From Methylotenera sp. (lineage in GTDB: Bacteria; Pseudomonadota; Gammaproteobacteria; Burkholderiales; Methylophilaceae), in NCBI GenBank assembly GCA_020622105.1, contig JAHRYP010000014.1, forward strand, positions 1 through 62,035: DNA of 62,035 bases. Reading direction: 5' to 3'. Both the position numbers and the translations under genes were made by a program. Under the pieces are notes generated by a model. The model saw only the letters and a program-made list of their open reading frames with translations, was not told the DNA's origin and made no database searches. Of this stretch, positions 19,110-29,858 are shown piece after piece (position 1 is the stretch's first letter; every line of letters starts with the position of its first letter).

Positions 19110-19973
19110 ATGGGCTGGTTAAATAAATTACCGCAAAAGATTAAGCGTGTTGTTGGTGCTGATAAAAAAACTGTTCCTGAAGGCTTGTGGATCAAATGTC
19201 CATCATGTCAGTCAGTGCTTTATCGTAAAGATCTGGAAGATAATTCTGAAGTCTGTCCAAAATGTAGCTATCACAACCGTATTGGCGCGCGTGCACGCTT
19301 GGTACAACTGCTTGATGCTGAAGGGCAGTTTGAAGTCGGTGCTAATGTGCAGCCTATCGACCCACTGAAATTCAAAGACAGTAAAAGTTATGCAGAGCGT
19401 ATTAAAGAGTCACAAAAAGCGGTCAATGAAAAAGATGCATTGATTGTGATGCAAGGTGCTATCAAAGGCGTGCCGGTAGTTGCAGCAGCCTTCGAATTCA
19501 AATTTATGGGTGGCTCTATGGGCTCTGTTGTCGGCGAGCGTTTTGTTCGTGGCGTGCAGACGGCTATTGATAACAAGATGGCATTTGTATGTATATCAGC
19601 AAGTGGCGGTGCACGTATGCAGGAGGGTTTGTTATCTTTGATGCAGATGGCTAAAACCAGTGCGGCACTTACACAATTAAGTAATGCTGGCTTGCCTTTT
19701 ATCTCAGTATTGACTGACCCAACCATGGGTGGCGTATCCGCAAGTTTTGCCATGCTGGGAGATGTGATTGTAGCTGAACCACAGGCATTGATTGGTTTTG
19801 CAGGTCCTCGAGTGATTGAGCAGACGGTTCGTGAAACCTTGCCAGATGGCTTTCAGCGTGCTGAATTCCTGGTGGAGCACGGTGCTATCGATTTGATTAT
19901 TGATCGTCGTGAAATGCGTAACAGGCTTGCTTCAATTTTATCTAATTTAATGCGCCTGCCAGCAGCTGCCTAA
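19110..19973 (+). CDS. accD: Acetyl-CoA carboxylase carboxyltransferase subunit beta
   Basis: 287 residues from ATG 19110 ([11 protein letters not shown]), preceded by AAAGGA (19098-19103). Transfers CO2 from carboxybiotin to acetyl-CoA in fatty acid synthesis. The N-terminal zinc ribbon is CPSC ... CPKC (about residues 31-53). Catalytic-core motifs [22 protein letters not shown] and [11 protein letters not shown] are intact. trpBA-accD-folC is a common proteobacterial order. Confidence 0.97.
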   Translation: MGWLNKLPQKIKRVVGADKKTVPEGLWIKCPSCQSVLYRKDLEDNSEVCPKCSYHNRIGARARLVQLLDAEGQFEVGANVQPIDPLKFKDSKSYAERIKESQKAVNEKDALIVMQGAIKGVPVVAAAFEFKFMGGSMGSVVGERFVRGVQTAIDNKMAFVCISASGGARMQEGLLSLMQMAKTSAALTQLSNAGLPFISVLTDPTMGGVSASFAMLGDVIVAEPQALIGFAGPRVIEQTVRETLPDGFQRAEFLVEHGAIDLIIDRREMRNRLASILSNLMRLPAAA

Positions 19974-20058
19974 CTATACTTCACTATAAATCAAGCATGC
20001 TGCCAGTTAAATTTGTTTTTTTATGTGAATATTCTGAAAGTGTTTTCGAGGACCGAGA

Positions 20059-21453
20059 TTGAATTGCATGTCTGAAGACTTGGCATCAAAAAACTTGGCA
20101 TCAAACATGGCACAAAGAAACCTGGCTGCATGGTTAACCCATATTGAACAGCTCCATCCCAAGGCGATTGCAATGGGACTGGAGCGCGTCCAGCAGGTTA
20201 TTCAGCGTCTGGCATTAAAACCAAACTTCAAAATCATTACGGTAGCCGGTACCAATGGCAAGGGCTCAACTTGTGCAATGCTGGCGGAGATTTACAAGCA
20301 GGCTGGATATCAAGTTGGTTGCTATACCTCACCCCATTTGTTGCGCTATAACGAGAGAGTTCGTGTTAATGGCGAAGAAGCGAGTGATCAGCATCTTTGT
20401 GCAGCATTTATCGCAGTCGAGCAAGCCAGATTAGGCCTGAATAATAATGCTGAGGAAGTTGCGCTGACCTATTTCGAGGTAGGAACGCTTGCTGCAATAT
20501 GGCATTTTGCTCAGGCAGGGATCGACATAGCAGTTCTGGAGATTGGCTTGGGCGGACGTCTGGATGCTGTTAACGCGTTTGAGCCTGATTGTGCTGTCGT
20601 AACCAGTGTTGATCTCGATCATCAGGAATTTCTCGGAGATACGCGCGAAAAAATTGGTGCTGAAAAAGCTGGGGTTTATCGCCATGCAGTTGCGGCTATC
20701 TGCGGTGATTTAAACCCACCTGCAAGCCTTATTGCTTATGCGCATACAGTGGGCGCCGATTTTAAATGTATTCAACATGCATTTGACTTTGAAACAACTA
20801 GCTCTGGCTGGAATTATCTAGTGAATCAAAAAGTCAGATATAGCTTACCTTTGCCTGCGCTAGAGGGCAGCTACCAATTGATGAATGCTTCATGTGCGAT
20901 TGCTGCTGTAGAATCGCTACAATCTGTTTTACCCGTCACTAGCCAGTCAATTGCAAATGCAATGGCAGAAGTTAAGCTGGCCGGCCGCTTTCAAACGGTA
21001 TCAAAATCACCCTGGTTGATTCTGGATGTGGCACATAACCCCCATGCGGCAGAAGCACTCGCAAGAAATTTAAAAGCACACATAGTGCAATCTCAAAACA
21101 AGGCTGGCATCAAATCTGGAAAAACAATCGCTGTGTTTGCAATGCTGGCCGATAAAGATATTAAAGGCGTTGTGAATGCTGTAAAAGATGAGATTGATTT
21201 TTGGTACATAGCGGGCATTGACCATAATCGCAGCACACCAGTAGATACGCTGGTTAAGGTCGTCCTCGACACTGTGCCACTGGCTAAAATCAAGAGATTC
21301 GATTCAGCAGCCATTGCCTGCAAACAAGCATGCATTGATATAGAAGTCTGTATTGATAGAAACGAAAATGATAAAATAGTCGTGTTTGGTTCTTTCTTTA
21401 CCGTTTCGAGCGTAATGCAGTACTTAAACGATGATACAAATACCCATTTTTGA
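20059..21453 (+). CDS. folC: Bifunctional folylpolyglutamate/dihydrofolate synthase
   Basis: 464 residues from TTG 20059, which has GAGGA 6 bases upstream; ATG 20068 is the alternative and would shorten the protein by three residues. It adds glutamate to dihydropteroate and folates. Mur-ligase fold: P-loop GTNGKGST at about 64, EIGLGGRLDAVN, and SVDLDHQEFLG with the metal/Mg binding region; C-terminal LDVAHNPHAAEAL. The next gene starts inside or just after its end. Confidence 0.95.
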   Translation: MNCMSEDLASKNLASNMAQRNLAAWLTHIEQLHPKAIAMGLERVQQVIQRLALKPNFKIITVAGTNGKGSTCAMLAEIYKQAGYQVGCYTSPHLLRYNERVRVNGEEASDQHLCAAFIAVEQARLGLNNNAEEVALTYFEVGTLAAIWHFAQAGIDIAVLEIGLGGRLDAVNAFEPDCAVVTSVDLDHQEFLGDTREKIGAEKAGVYRHAVAAICGDLNPPASLIAYAHTVGADFKCIQHAFDFETTSSGWNYLVNQKVRYSLPLPALEGSYQLMNASCAIAAVESLQSVLPVTSQSIANAMAEVKLAGRFQTVSKSPWLILDVAHNPHAAEALARNLKAHIVQSQNKAGIKSGKTIAVFAMLADKDIKGVVNAVKDEIDFWYIAGIDHNRSTPVDTLVKVVLDTVPLAKIKRFDSAAIACKQACIDIEVCIDRNENDKIVVFGSFFTVSSVMQYLNDDTNTHF

Positions 21454-21464
21454 AGGACGCAGTA

Positions 21465-22142
21465 ATGCCACCTGATTTACCTAATGAGCAGGAGCTGATA
21501 CTAAAGAAAAGGGCACGTCGCCGTCTGGTAGGCGCAATAGCACTTGTGTTGTTGATGATCATTATTCTGCCTCAGGTGCTGCAGGATCGCGCGCTTCTGG
21601 CGCAGCAGGAGCCTATCAAAATAACGATGCCGGTGGTTACATACCCAGTTAGTCAAGAGCCTTTGTCGGAAGAAGCCGCAGGCGATGAGCAACGCAATAC
21701 AGTTGCAATTGTGAGCGATGATAAAGTTCCGGAGTTCAAAGAACCTGTAACAGAGCCTATTGCAATTAAAACCCCCGAGAATAAACCTACCAAAGATGTT
21801 GATAATAAAAATCAAATGACTGCAGCTACAGCGCCACAGGCTGAAAAGAAAGTTGCAGTAAAAATTCCTGAAGCGAGCAAAGCCCCATCGCAAGTAGCCA
21901 TTAAGCCTCAAGAGTCATTTACAGTTCAAGTTGGTGTTTATTCTGATATAGATAATGTGAAGCGATTACAGGAGCAGCTAAAGCAAGCAGGCTTTAGCAC
22001 GCACACTGAAAAAGTCAAAACACCGAAAGGTGATAGTCTGCGTCTTAAAGCAGGAAACTTTAATTCTCGTGAGGATGCGGTTGCTGCATTAGCCAAGATT
22101 AAAGCAATAGGACTGTCTGGGATTGTTATTGGCAATGAGTAA
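21465..22142 (+). CDS. SPOR-domain membrane protein (DedD-like)
   Basis: About 225 residues from ATG 21465, with AAGGA (21453-21457) 7 bases upstream. A basic cytoplasmic start (KKRARRR) leads into one transmembrane helix at about 21-38, then a Pro/Lys/Glu-rich periplasmic linker, and a C-terminal SPOR domain (about 147-225, SFTVQVGVYSDIDNVKRLQEQL ... VIGNE) that binds denuded septal peptidoglycan. The layout and the folC-SPOR-cvpA-purF order match DedD, a cell-division protein. Confidence 0.88.
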   Translation: MPPDLPNEQELILKKRARRRLVGAIALVLLMIIILPQVLQDRALLAQQEPIKITMPVVTYPVSQEPLSEEAAGDEQRNTVAIVSDDKVPEFKEPVTEPIAIKTPENKPTKDVDNKNQMTAATAPQAEKKVAVKIPEASKAPSQVAIKPQESFTVQVGVYSDIDNVKRLQEQLKQAGFSTHTEKVKTPKGDSLRLKAGNFNSREDAVAALAKIKAIGLSGIVIGNE

Positions 22143-22193
22143 AGCCTGGATGAGCAGGTTGTTAGATATATTTTGGCCAGATAGGCAATTGTA

Positions 22194-22700
22194 ATGAGAT
22201 ATGAAACGATGACGGCTTTTGATTATGCAGTACTCACAATCATAGGATTGTCAGTCATATTTAGCGTAATGCGCGGTATGGTTAAGGAAGTATTGTCTAT
22301 CCTTGGCTGGGTAGCTGCTTTTTATGTAGGCAGGACTTATACTAATCAATTATTGCCTTTGATGCCGGCAGATATTCCTACAGAGTCACTGCGTATACTG
22401 GCTGCTTTTTTGGTGCTTTTTTTAGCAACACTTTTACTCTCGACCTTGCTTGCAATAGCGATTTCTGCCGTGTTTAAAAAAATCGGCTTGGGGTGGTTTG
22501 ACCGTTTATTGGGCGCTTTCTTCGGTGTATTTAGAGGCGTGTTGATTGTTTGTATTCTGGTGTTTCTGGCCGGACTCACCGAGTTGCCAAAAGATACAAG
22601 ATGGAAAAATGCGATGTTCAGTTCACCAATCGAGGCGCTGGTCATCAGTATGTTGCCTTGGCTACCTGAGGGTATGGCCAAGCATGTTAAATACGACTAA
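22194..22700 (+). CDS. cvpA: CvpA family membrane protein
   Basis: 168 residues, or 163 if translation begins at the second Met (22209), which matches the family start MTAFDYAVL better. Four predicted transmembrane helices at about 8-25, 32-50, 65-90 and 103-125. CvpA is an inner-membrane protein needed for colicin V production in E. coli and linked to envelope homeostasis. It lies upstream of purF as in many proteobacteria, but a dispersed repeat separates them here. Confidence 0.9.
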   Translation: MRYETMTAFDYAVLTIIGLSVIFSVMRGMVKEVLSILGWVAAFYVGRTYTNQLLPLMPADIPTESLRILAAFLVLFLATLLLSTLLAIAISAVFKKIGLGWFDRLLGAFFGVFRGVLIVCILVFLAGLTELPKDTRWKNAMFSSPIEALVISMLPWLPEGMAKHVKYD

Positions 22701-22724
22701 AGGAGACTTCTATAAATACCTATT

Positions 22725-22830
22725 TTGGGCGCATTACTGCGTTGCGCGGTACTCGCAACCTCGCTGTATACGGCATACTATCTCGGCTCCTCCGTTCCGT
22801 GCGTCTTTGGCGTATGAATAATGCGCTTCA
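22725..22830. mobile_element. REP/MITE-like repeat between cvpA and purF (copy B)
   Basis: The core 22739-22803 (including TTGCGCGGTACTCGCAACC) is the inverted copy of the core in the trpF-trpB gap. Short terminal inverted repeats GCGCATTA (22729-22736) and TAATGCGC (22819-22826) flank it; they differ from copy A's ends. No protein is encoded. It lies within the cvpA-purF spacer and could affect read-through. Confidence 0.6.
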
Positions 22831-22952
22831 GCGCATATATTCTACGGACATGCCCTTGACGGGTAATACCGCATCCCAAACTATGCATTTATAGAAGCCC
22901 CCTAGAGAATTTACTATTTTAAATACGCAATTTATAAGTTAAGGTTCAATAC

Positions 22953-24497
22953 ATGTGTGGAATTATAGGCATCGTTGGTAAAAATCCAGTCAATCAGTTG
23001 CTTTATGATGGTTTGCTGGTGCTGCAGCACAGGGGACAAGATGCAGCAGGCATTGTTACCTGTGATGGCAATACGTTTTTTATGCATAAAAACAATGGCT
23101 TGGTTAAGGACGTGTTTCAAACCCGCCACATGCGTAACTTGACGGGCAATGCGGGTATAGCGCATGTACGCTACCCGACTGCCGGTTCTTCAAATGCGGC
23201 CGAGGCACAACCTTTCTACGTTAACTCTCCATTCGGTATTGTGCTGGGACATAACGGCAACCTGACTAATTCAGAACAATTGAAATCTGAAATGTTCCGT
23301 CAGGATTTACGTCATATCAATACCAATTCTGATTCAGAAGTTTTGCTTAACGTGCTGGCGCATGAGATTGAAAAGACCTCACGCAATGCTGTGCTCAACA
23401 CAGACATGGTGTTTGATGCAGTTGCCGCTGTGCATAAGCGTTGCAAAGGTGCTTATGGTGTAGTGGCGATGATTGCCAACTTTGGTTTGCTTGCGTTCCG
23501 TGATCCTAACGGTATACGCCCATTGGTGATTGGTAAAAGCGAGACTGATAAAGGCACTGAGTACATTGTGGCATCGGAAAGTGTAGCACTGGATGTGTTG
23601 GGCTTTCAGATTGTGCGTGATGTTGAGCCGGGCGAGGCTGTATTTATTGATATGGAAGGCAACTTCTACTCTCGCCAATGTGCAGAAGATGCAAAACTGA
23701 ACCCGTGTATTTTTGAATATGTTTATCTGGCACGTCCGGATTCAGTGATTGATGGTGTGTCTGTGTATCAGACACGTCTGGATATGGGCAAGAGTCTTGC
23801 TGATAAAATCAAGCGCGAGTGGCCTGATAAACAAATCGACGTTGTTATTCCAATCCCTGATACAAGCCGCCCAAGCGCATTGCAGGTTGGTCTGGCTTTA
23901 GGGTTGGATTATCGTGAAGGCTTTATTAAAAACCGTTATATTGGCCGTACCTTTATCATGCCTGGACAGGCGTTAAGAAAGAAATCCGTACGCCAAAAAT
24001 TAAATCCTATCGGTATTGAATTTAAAGGCAAAAATGTATTGCTGGTAGATGACTCTATCGTGCGCGGTACAACTTCGCAGCAAATTGTGCAGATGGCGCG
24101 TGATGCCGGCGCCAATAAGGTTTATTTTGCTTCTGCAGCACCTCCGGTGCGTTTTCCAAATGTGTATGGCATTGATATGCCTAGTCGAGATGAATTGCTG
24201 GCAACAGGCCGCAGCGATGAAGAAATCTGTAAGGAAATCGGCGCGGACGCGCTTATTTATCAGGATTTGGATGCCTTGATTGCTGACGTTAAATTTAGAA
24301 ATCCAAATATTAAGGATTTCGACTGTTCATGCTTTGATGGTAAATATGTAACAGGTGACATTACGGAGGCTTATCTGGCAAAAATAGAATCTGCACGTGC
24401 TGATGGCAAAAAAGGGCAAAAGCCTGCAAATTCTATTACGCAGCTGGATTTGAACCTGATAAATTTCAATGAGCTACAAGTGGAAGAAAGCGCGTAA
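22953..24497 (+). CDS. purF: Amidophosphoribosyltransferase
   Basis: 514 residues. First committed step of purine synthesis: PRPP plus glutamine to phosphoribosylamine. The nucleophile is Cys2 (MCGIIGIVG), exposed after Met removal. RGQDAAGI and the glutaminase GHNGNLTN are followed by the PRPP-binding [13 protein letters not shown]. The C-terminal tail beyond 470 is species-specific. Followed by a terminator and metZ. Confidence 0.98.
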   Translation: MCGIIGIVGKNPVNQLLYDGLLVLQHRGQDAAGIVTCDGNTFFMHKNNGLVKDVFQTRHMRNLTGNAGIAHVRYPTAGSSNAAEAQPFYVNSPFGIVLGHNGNLTNSEQLKSEMFRQDLRHINTNSDSEVLLNVLAHEIEKTSRNAVLNTDMVFDAVAAVHKRCKGAYGVVAMIANFGLLAFRDPNGIRPLVIGKSETDKGTEYIVASESVALDVLGFQIVRDVEPGEAVFIDMEGNFYSRQCAEDAKLNPCIFEYVYLARPDSVIDGVSVYQTRLDMGKSLADKIKREWPDKQIDVVIPIPDTSRPSALQVGLALGLDYREGFIKNRYIGRTFIMPGQALRKKSVRQKLNPIGIEFKGKNVLLVDDSIVRGTTSQQIVQMARDAGANKVYFASAAPPVRFPNVYGIDMPSRDELLATGRSDEEICKEIGADALIYQDLDALIADVKFRNPNIKDFDCSCFDGKYVTGDITEAYLAKIESARADGKKGQKPANSITQLDLNLINFNELQVEESA

Positions 24498-24647
24498 ATA
24501 TTATCCATGATTTAAACTTGTAGTACTTGACTCTGTTTGGGCGGAGTACTAACATGAAACTGCGCTGATTTGAGTTTGCCAACATTAATCAAGGCCACAC
24601 TCAGCTTGCGGGCGCATTATAAATACAGCTAAAGCGAGTAAAAAAAG

Positions 24648-24682
24648 ACCCGTTTTAGCTTAGTGCTTTAACGGGTTTTTTA
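24648..24682 (+). terminator. Intrinsic terminator between purF and metZ
   Basis: ACCCGTT (24648-24654) pairs with AACGGGT (24670-24676), with A-run before and T-run after. It lies 28 bases before the metZ start, so metZ should have limited read-through from purF or its own start site downstream of the hairpin. Confidence 0.85.
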
Positions 24683-24709
24683 TTATTCAGACATATTGAG
24701 AACAATAAC

Positions 24710-25897
24710 ATGAGCAAAATACAATACCATCCTGAGACATTAAGTGTGCGCGCCGGTAGTGAGATGACGGAATACGGAGAAAATTCCGAAGCGCTTTTTA
24801 TGAACTCCAGCTTTAGATTTGTGAGTGCTGCACAGGCAGCAGCGCGTTTTGGCGGTACCGAGCCGGGTAATATTTATTCTCGCTTTACTAACCCGACTGT
24901 CACCATGTTTCAGAATAAACTGGCGGCCCTTGAAGGTGCAGAGCAGTGTGTAGCCACCTCTAGCGGCATGTCTGCCATTCTGGCCTGTGTAATGGGTTTA
25001 TGCTCAGCCGGTGAGCATATTGTGGCGTCGCGCAGTATATTTGGTACCAGCGTGCAGTTGTTTGGCAATATACTCAAACGCTGGGGTTTGAATGTAACAT
25101 TCGTGTCATTGACTGACCCTGATGAGTGGCAGGCTGCGGTTACAGAAAAAACCAAATTGTTTTTTGTGGAAACGCCTTCAAACCCGATGACCGAAGTTTG
25201 TGATATTCAGGTGTTGGCTGATATTGCGCATGCAGCAGGCGCACATCTGGTAGTCGATAATTGTTTCTGCACGCCTGCAATCCAGCGACCTTTGGCACTG
25301 GGTGCTGATATCGTTATCCACTCTGCGACCAAGTATATTGATGGTCAAGGTCGCTGCCTAGGCGGGGCTGTATTAGGTTCTAAAGCTTTAATGGAGCCTG
25401 TTTATGGTTTCTTGCGCACTGCTGGCGTGACCATGAGTGCATTCAATGCCTGGGTATTTTTAAAAGGGCTTGAGACGTTGCATGTGCGTATGGAGGCGCA
25501 TGCTAAAAATGCACTTGCATTGGCAACTTGGTTAGAAGCGCAGCCGCAGGTGGCACGTGTGCATTATCCAGGCCTGGCATCACATCCGCAGCATGTGCTG
25601 GCAATGCGTCAGCAAAGCAGCGGCGGCGGCATTGTTACTTTTGAGGTAAAGGCTAAAGCAGGGCAAACGCCGCAGGAGGCTGCCTGGGCGTTGATCGATG
25701 CTACACAGTTAATTTCAATCACAGCGAATCTGGGTGATGCAAAGAGTACCATTACGCACCCGGCCTCTACAACGCATAGCCGTATCACGCCTGAAGCACG
25801 TGTAATTGCAGGTATTACCGATGGTTTGGTTAGAATTGCAGTCGGGTTGGAGCATATTGAAGATTTGAAAGCTGATTTGGCACTGCTTACTAAATAG
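24710..25897 (+). CDS. metZ: O-succinylhomoserine sulfhydrylase
   Basis: 395 residues of the Cys/Met gamma-replacement PLP family. Forms homocysteine from O-succinylhomoserine and sulfide. The PLP lysine is in SATKYIDGQGR; YSRFTNPT, SSGMSAI and VVDNCFCTP are family hallmarks. The purF-metZ neighbourhood and the SRITPE ending separate MetZ from MetB/MetC. It would consume sulfide made by the cys cluster at 38-44 kb. Confidence 0.92.
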   Translation: MSKIQYHPETLSVRAGSEMTEYGENSEALFMNSSFRFVSAAQAAARFGGTEPGNIYSRFTNPTVTMFQNKLAALEGAEQCVATSSGMSAILACVMGLCSAGEHIVASRSIFGTSVQLFGNILKRWGLNVTFVSLTDPDEWQAAVTEKTKLFFVETPSNPMTEVCDIQVLADIAHAAGAHLVVDNCFCTPAIQRPLALGADIVIHSATKYIDGQGRCLGGAVLGSKALMEPVYGFLRTAGVTMSAFNAWVFLKGLETLHVRMEAHAKNALALATWLEAQPQVARVHYPGLASHPQHVLAMRQQSSGGGIVTFEVKAKAGQTPQEAAWALIDATQLISITANLGDAKSTITHPASTTHSRITPEARVIAGITDGLVRIAVGLEHIEDLKADLALLTK

Positions 25898-25970
25898 TCA
25901 AACTGATGGGTGTTTAAGCCCGTAGTACATATCTTTATTTGCAAGTTATTTGTGATGCGTTACATTAAAA

Positions 25971-25998
25971 AATCAGGGTAACTTTACCCTGATTTTTT
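25971..25998 (+). terminator. Intrinsic terminator after metZ
   Basis: AATCAGGGTA pairs with TACCCTGATT (25971-25994) around ACTT, followed by a T-run. Confidence 0.9.
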
Positions 25999-26098
25999 TA
26001 CGCCATAAACAATGCTAAAAGTATGGTCGAAACCGTTAATTTGCGCTAATCATGCTAAAATTTGCACCATATAAAAACTATTAAAAGTCAGTCGAAAT

Positions 26099-28723
26099 AT
26101 GGATCAATTCGCTAAAGAAACCTTACCGATTAGTTTAGAAGATGAAATGCGTCGGTCTTACCTTGATTATGCGATGAGCGTGATTGTAGGCCGTGCACTA
26201 CCCGATGTGCGCGACGGTTTAAAGCCGGTGCATCGCCGTGTTTTATTTGCGATGCATGAGTTATCTAACGATTACAACAAACCTTATAAAAAGTCCGCAC
26301 GTATTGTTGGCGACGTGATCGGTAAATACCATCCACACGGCGATACGGCTGTTTACGACACCATCGTGCGTATGGCGCAGGATTTCTCACTACGCTATAT
26401 GCTGGTGGACGGTCAGGGTAACTTCGGTTCTGTAGACGGCGACAATGCAGCGGCGATGCGTTATACCGAAATCCGTATGGCGAAAATCGCACATGAGCTG
26501 TTAGCGGATATCGATAAAGAAACTGTTGATTTTGGCCCTAACTATGATGGTTCTGAACATGAGCCACTCATCATGCCGGCGCGTATTCCTAATTTGCTGA
26601 TTAACGGCAGTTCAGGTATTGCAGTAGGTATGGCGACCAATATACCTCCACATAACATCAACGAAGTGCTGGATGCCTGTTTTGCATTGCTTAAAAATCC
26701 GGAAACAACGGTTGATGAACTGATTGAGCTGGTGCCGGCACCTGACTTTCCAACCGCAGGTATTATTTACGGTACTGTCGGTGTCAAAGAAGGCTACCGT
26801 ACCGGTCGTGGCCGTGTGGTGATGCGAGGTCGCACCCACTTTGAAGATATGGATAAAGCTGGCGGTCGTCAGTCTATTATTATTGACGAGCTGCCGTACC
26901 AGGTGAACAAGAAAACGCTGATTGAGAAAATCGCAGAGCTTGTTAACGACAAAAAAATCGAAGGTATTTCTGATCTGCGCGATGAATCTGATAAATCAGG
27001 TATGCGCGTAGTGATCGAGCTTAAACGCGGCGAAGTGCCGGAGGTTGTGCTGAATAACCTCTATAAACAAACCCAGCTGCAAGACACGTTCGGTATGAAC
27101 ATGGTGGCCTTGCTTGATGGTCAGCCGCGCTTGCTTAACCTCAAGCAAATGCTGGAAGCATTCCTGCGTCATCGCCGTGAAGTTGTCACACGCCGTACTG
27201 TGTTTGAGCTGCGTAAAGCGCGTGAGCGTGGACATGTGCTGGAAGGCTTGGCTGTGGCACTTGCAAACGTCGATGAGATGATTGCTATCATCAAAGCCGC
27301 ACCAACGCCGCCGGAAGCTAAAAAAGACCTGATGGCCAAGGCATGGAATTCACCGGTGGTTGAAGAAATGCTGCGGCGTGCTGCGATGGAAGCTGCGCGC
27401 CCGGATGGTCTGAGTGTTGACTTCGGATTAACGCCAAACGGCTACAAACTGAGTGATGTGCAGGCGCAGGAAATTCTGCAAATGCGCTTGCAACGCCTGA
27501 CAGGCCTTGAGCAGGACAAGATTGTTAATGAATACAAAGAAGTTATGGACGTGATTGCGGATTTGTTGGATATTTTAGCCAATGCATCGCGCGTTACTAC
27601 CATCATCAGTGATGAGTTGACTGAAATCAGAAGGCAGTTCGGCGATAAGCGCCGCAGTGAAATCGTGGCGAATGCACAGGATCTGTCGCTGGAAGACCTG
27701 ATTACACCACAAGATGTGGTAGTAACCTTGTCACATACCGGTTATATCAAATCACAGCCTCTGGATGAATACCGTTCGCAACGGCGCGGTGGCCGTGGTA
27801 AGCAGGCGGCAGCAACGAAAGAAGATGACTTTATCGACAAGATGTTCGTGGCGAACACCCATGATTACATTCTGTGCTTCTCTAGCCGCGGCCGTGTGTA
27901 CTGGCTTAAAGTTTACGAAGTACCACAAGGCAGTCGTACCAGTCGCGGTAAACCTATCATTAACCTGTTCCCGTTAGAAGAAGGTGAAAAAATCAACGCT
28001 ATTCTTTCTGTGAAAGAGTTTGATGAAAATCGCTTTATCTTTATGGCGACTTCATTAGGTACCGTCAAGAAAACTGCACTGACAGAATTTGCCAACCCGC
28101 GTAAGTCGGGCATTATTGCGATTAATCTGGATGAAGGTGATTACCTGATTGGTGCGGAAATCACTAACGGTAGCGATGACATTATTCTGGTTTCCAACGG
28201 CGGTAAAGCGGTCTGGTTCGACGAAGAAGAAGTGCGTGAAATGGGGCGTGCCACACGCGGTGTACGTGGTATGAAACTCGCGCCTGAACAGCAGGTGCTG
28301 TCATTGCTGATTGCTGAAAATGATCAGCAAACGGTGCTGGTTGCTACAGAAAATGGCTATGGAAAACGTACGGTATTGGCAGATTTCCGTCATTCCGGCC
28401 GTGGTACACAAGGTGTTAAAGCGATTGCGGTAAGTGAGCGTAATGGCTTGGTAGTGGCAGCTAAACTCGTGAATGATGAAGACGAAATCATGCTGATTAC
28501 TACGGGCGGTGTGTTGATTCGTACCCGCGTAAAAGAAATACGTGAGTTAGGTCGAGCAACGCAAGGTGTAACGCTGATTAACCTGGGTGAAGGCGAGAAG
28601 CTCTCAGGGATAGAAAAAATTGTTGAAACAGATGATGACGAGAGTGCAGAAGATATTATTGAAGCCGGTGTCGAGGGCAGCGCGGATGATGCTGTAGATG
28701 GTACAGAGCAGCAAGATCAATAA
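26099..28723 (+). CDS. gyrA: DNA gyrase subunit A
   Basis: 874 residues. Breaks and rejoins DNA to introduce negative supercoils with GyrB. The catalytic Tyr122 is in [10 protein letters not shown]. The quinolone-determining region reads [11 protein letters not shown]: Thr at position 83 and Asp at 87 (E. coli numbers, which coincide here). Thr83 is the natural residue in some proteobacteria, for example Pseudomonas, so it is not evidence of resistance by itself. The GyrA box QRRGGRGK and five beta-pinwheel repeats follow, with an acidic tail. Starts a gyrA-serC-pheA-hisC block. Confidence 0.98.
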   Translation: MDQFAKETLPISLEDEMRRSYLDYAMSVIVGRALPDVRDGLKPVHRRVLFAMHELSNDYNKPYKKSARIVGDVIGKYHPHGDTAVYDTIVRMAQDFSLRYMLVDGQGNFGSVDGDNAAAMRYTEIRMAKIAHELLADIDKETVDFGPNYDGSEHEPLIMPARIPNLLINGSSGIAVGMATNIPPHNINEVLDACFALLKNPETTVDELIELVPAPDFPTAGIIYGTVGVKEGYRTGRGRVVMRGRTHFEDMDKAGGRQSIIIDELPYQVNKKTLIEKIAELVNDKKIEGISDLRDESDKSGMRVVIELKRGEVPEVVLNNLYKQTQLQDTFGMNMVALLDGQPRLLNLKQMLEAFLRHRREVVTRRTVFELRKARERGHVLEGLAVALANVDEMIAIIKAAPTPPEAKKDLMAKAWNSPVVEEMLRRAAMEAARPDGLSVDFGLTPNGYKLSDVQAQEILQMRLQRLTGLEQDKIVNEYKEVMDVIADLLDILANASRVTTIISDELTEIRRQFGDKRRSEIVANAQDLSLEDLITPQDVVVTLSHTGYIKSQPLDEYRSQRRGGRGKQAAATKEDDFIDKMFVANTHDYILCFSSRGRVYWLKVYEVPQGSRTSRGKPIINLFPLEEGEKINAILSVKEFDENRFIFMATSLGTVKKTALTEFANPRKSGIIAINLDEGDYLIGAEITNGSDDIILVSNGGKAVWFDEEEVREMGRATRGVRGMKLAPEQQVLSLLIAENDQQTVLVATENGYGKRTVLADFRHSGRGTQGVKAIAVSERNGLVVAAKLVNDEDEIMLITTGGVLIRTRVKEIRELGRATQGVTLINLGEGEKLSGIEKIVETDDDESAEDIIEAGVEGSADDAVDGTEQQDQ

Positions 28724-28779
28724 GTGATTTCGATTTTCTGAACTTAATTCTGTGATTAAAAATAAGGTTTAAGTAATAA

Positions 28780-29856
28780 ATGACAAAAATTTATAATTTT
28801 TCAGCGGGCCCTGCGGTGTTGCCAAAGCCTGTCCTTCAGCGTGCACAAGCAGAAATGCTGGATTGGCATGGTTCCGGTATGAGTGTGATGGAAATGTCAC
28901 ATCGTGGTAAGGAATTCACCAGCATTCTGGCTAAAACCGAGGCGGATTTACGCAACTTGCTGAATATTCCGCAAAACTACAAAGTGCTGTTTCTGCAAGG
29001 TGGTGCCATTGCCGAGAATGCTGTGATTCCAATGAATCTGCTTAATGGCGGCGAGGCTGATTATGTAGTCACCGGTTCATGGTCTAAACGCAGTGTCGAA
29101 GATGCAAAGGCTTATGGCAAGATTAATGTGGTAGCAAGCAGTGAAGCTGAAAAGTTTACGCATGTGCCTGCGTTTGATAGCTGGAAATTAAATAAGAATG
29201 CACAGTATTTGCATATCTGTACTAATGAAACCATTAACGGCGTTGAGTTTGATGGTTTGCCTGAAGCCGGTGATGTGCCGATTGTGGCAGACATGTCTTC
29301 ACACATTCTTTCCAGACCGATTGATGTAAGCCAATATGGTGTTATTTACGGCGGCGCTCAGAAAAATATTGGTCCGGCAGGTTTGTGTATCGTGATTGTG
29401 CGTGAAGATCTGCTGGGCAAAGCATCGCCTTTGACACCGGCAGTATTCAACTGGAAAACGCAGGCTGAAAATCAGTCCATGATCAATACACCGCCGACGT
29501 ATAGTATTTATATCGCAGGACTGGTATTTGAGTGGCTGTTGGAGCAGGGCGGTGTAGCAGCGATTGAAAAGGTAAATATTGCCAAGGCAAATTTACTCTA
29601 TGACTATATTGATAGTACCGATTTTTACCTGAATAATGTTGCGATTAACAATCGTTCACGTATGAATATTCCTTTTTTCCTGAAAGATGCGTCGTTGAAC
29701 GATGCGTTTCTGAAGGGTGCAGAAGCGAATGGCCTGCTGCAGCTGAAAGGACACCGTATGGTGGGCGGCATGCGCGCGTCTATTTATAATGCGATGCCGA
29801 TTGAGGGCGTGCAAGCCTTGATCAGCTATATGAAAGCCTTTGAAAGCGCACACTAG
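28780..29856 (+). CDS. serC: Phosphoserine aminotransferase
   Basis: 358 residues. PLP aminotransferase making phosphoserine (and 4-phosphohydroxythreonine for PLP synthesis). Recognised by [10 protein letters not shown] at the start, [13 protein letters not shown], and the PLP lysine in [12 protein letters not shown]. In serine-cycle or RuMP methylotrophs it supplies serine; nothing here indicates a special role. Two bases separate its stop from pheA, suggesting coupling. Confidence 0.98.
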   Translation: MTKIYNFSAGPAVLPKPVLQRAQAEMLDWHGSGMSVMEMSHRGKEFTSILAKTEADLRNLLNIPQNYKVLFLQGGAIAENAVIPMNLLNGGEADYVVTGSWSKRSVEDAKAYGKINVVASSEAEKFTHVPAFDSWKLNKNAQYLHICTNETINGVEFDGLPEAGDVPIVADMSSHILSRPIDVSQYGVIYGGAQKNIGPAGLCIVIVREDLLGKASPLTPAVFNWKTQAENQSMINTPPTYSIYIAGLVFEWLLEQGGVAAIEKVNIAKANLLYDYIDSTDFYLNNVAINNRSRMNIPFFLKDASLNDAFLKGAEANGLLQLKGHRMVGGMRASIYNAMPIEGVQALISYMKAFESAH

Positions 29857-29858
29857 AT

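Noticed and set aside
22546-22821. 91-residue frame running from cvpA into the spacer
   Set aside because: Its first half is out of frame with cvpA and its second half is the dispersed repeat, giving the same residues as the antisense frame in copy A; not a gene.
26345-26347. GyrA Thr83 as quinolone resistance
   Set aside because: Thr at this position is wild type in several proteobacteria, so without a sensitive relative for comparison it cannot be called a mutation.
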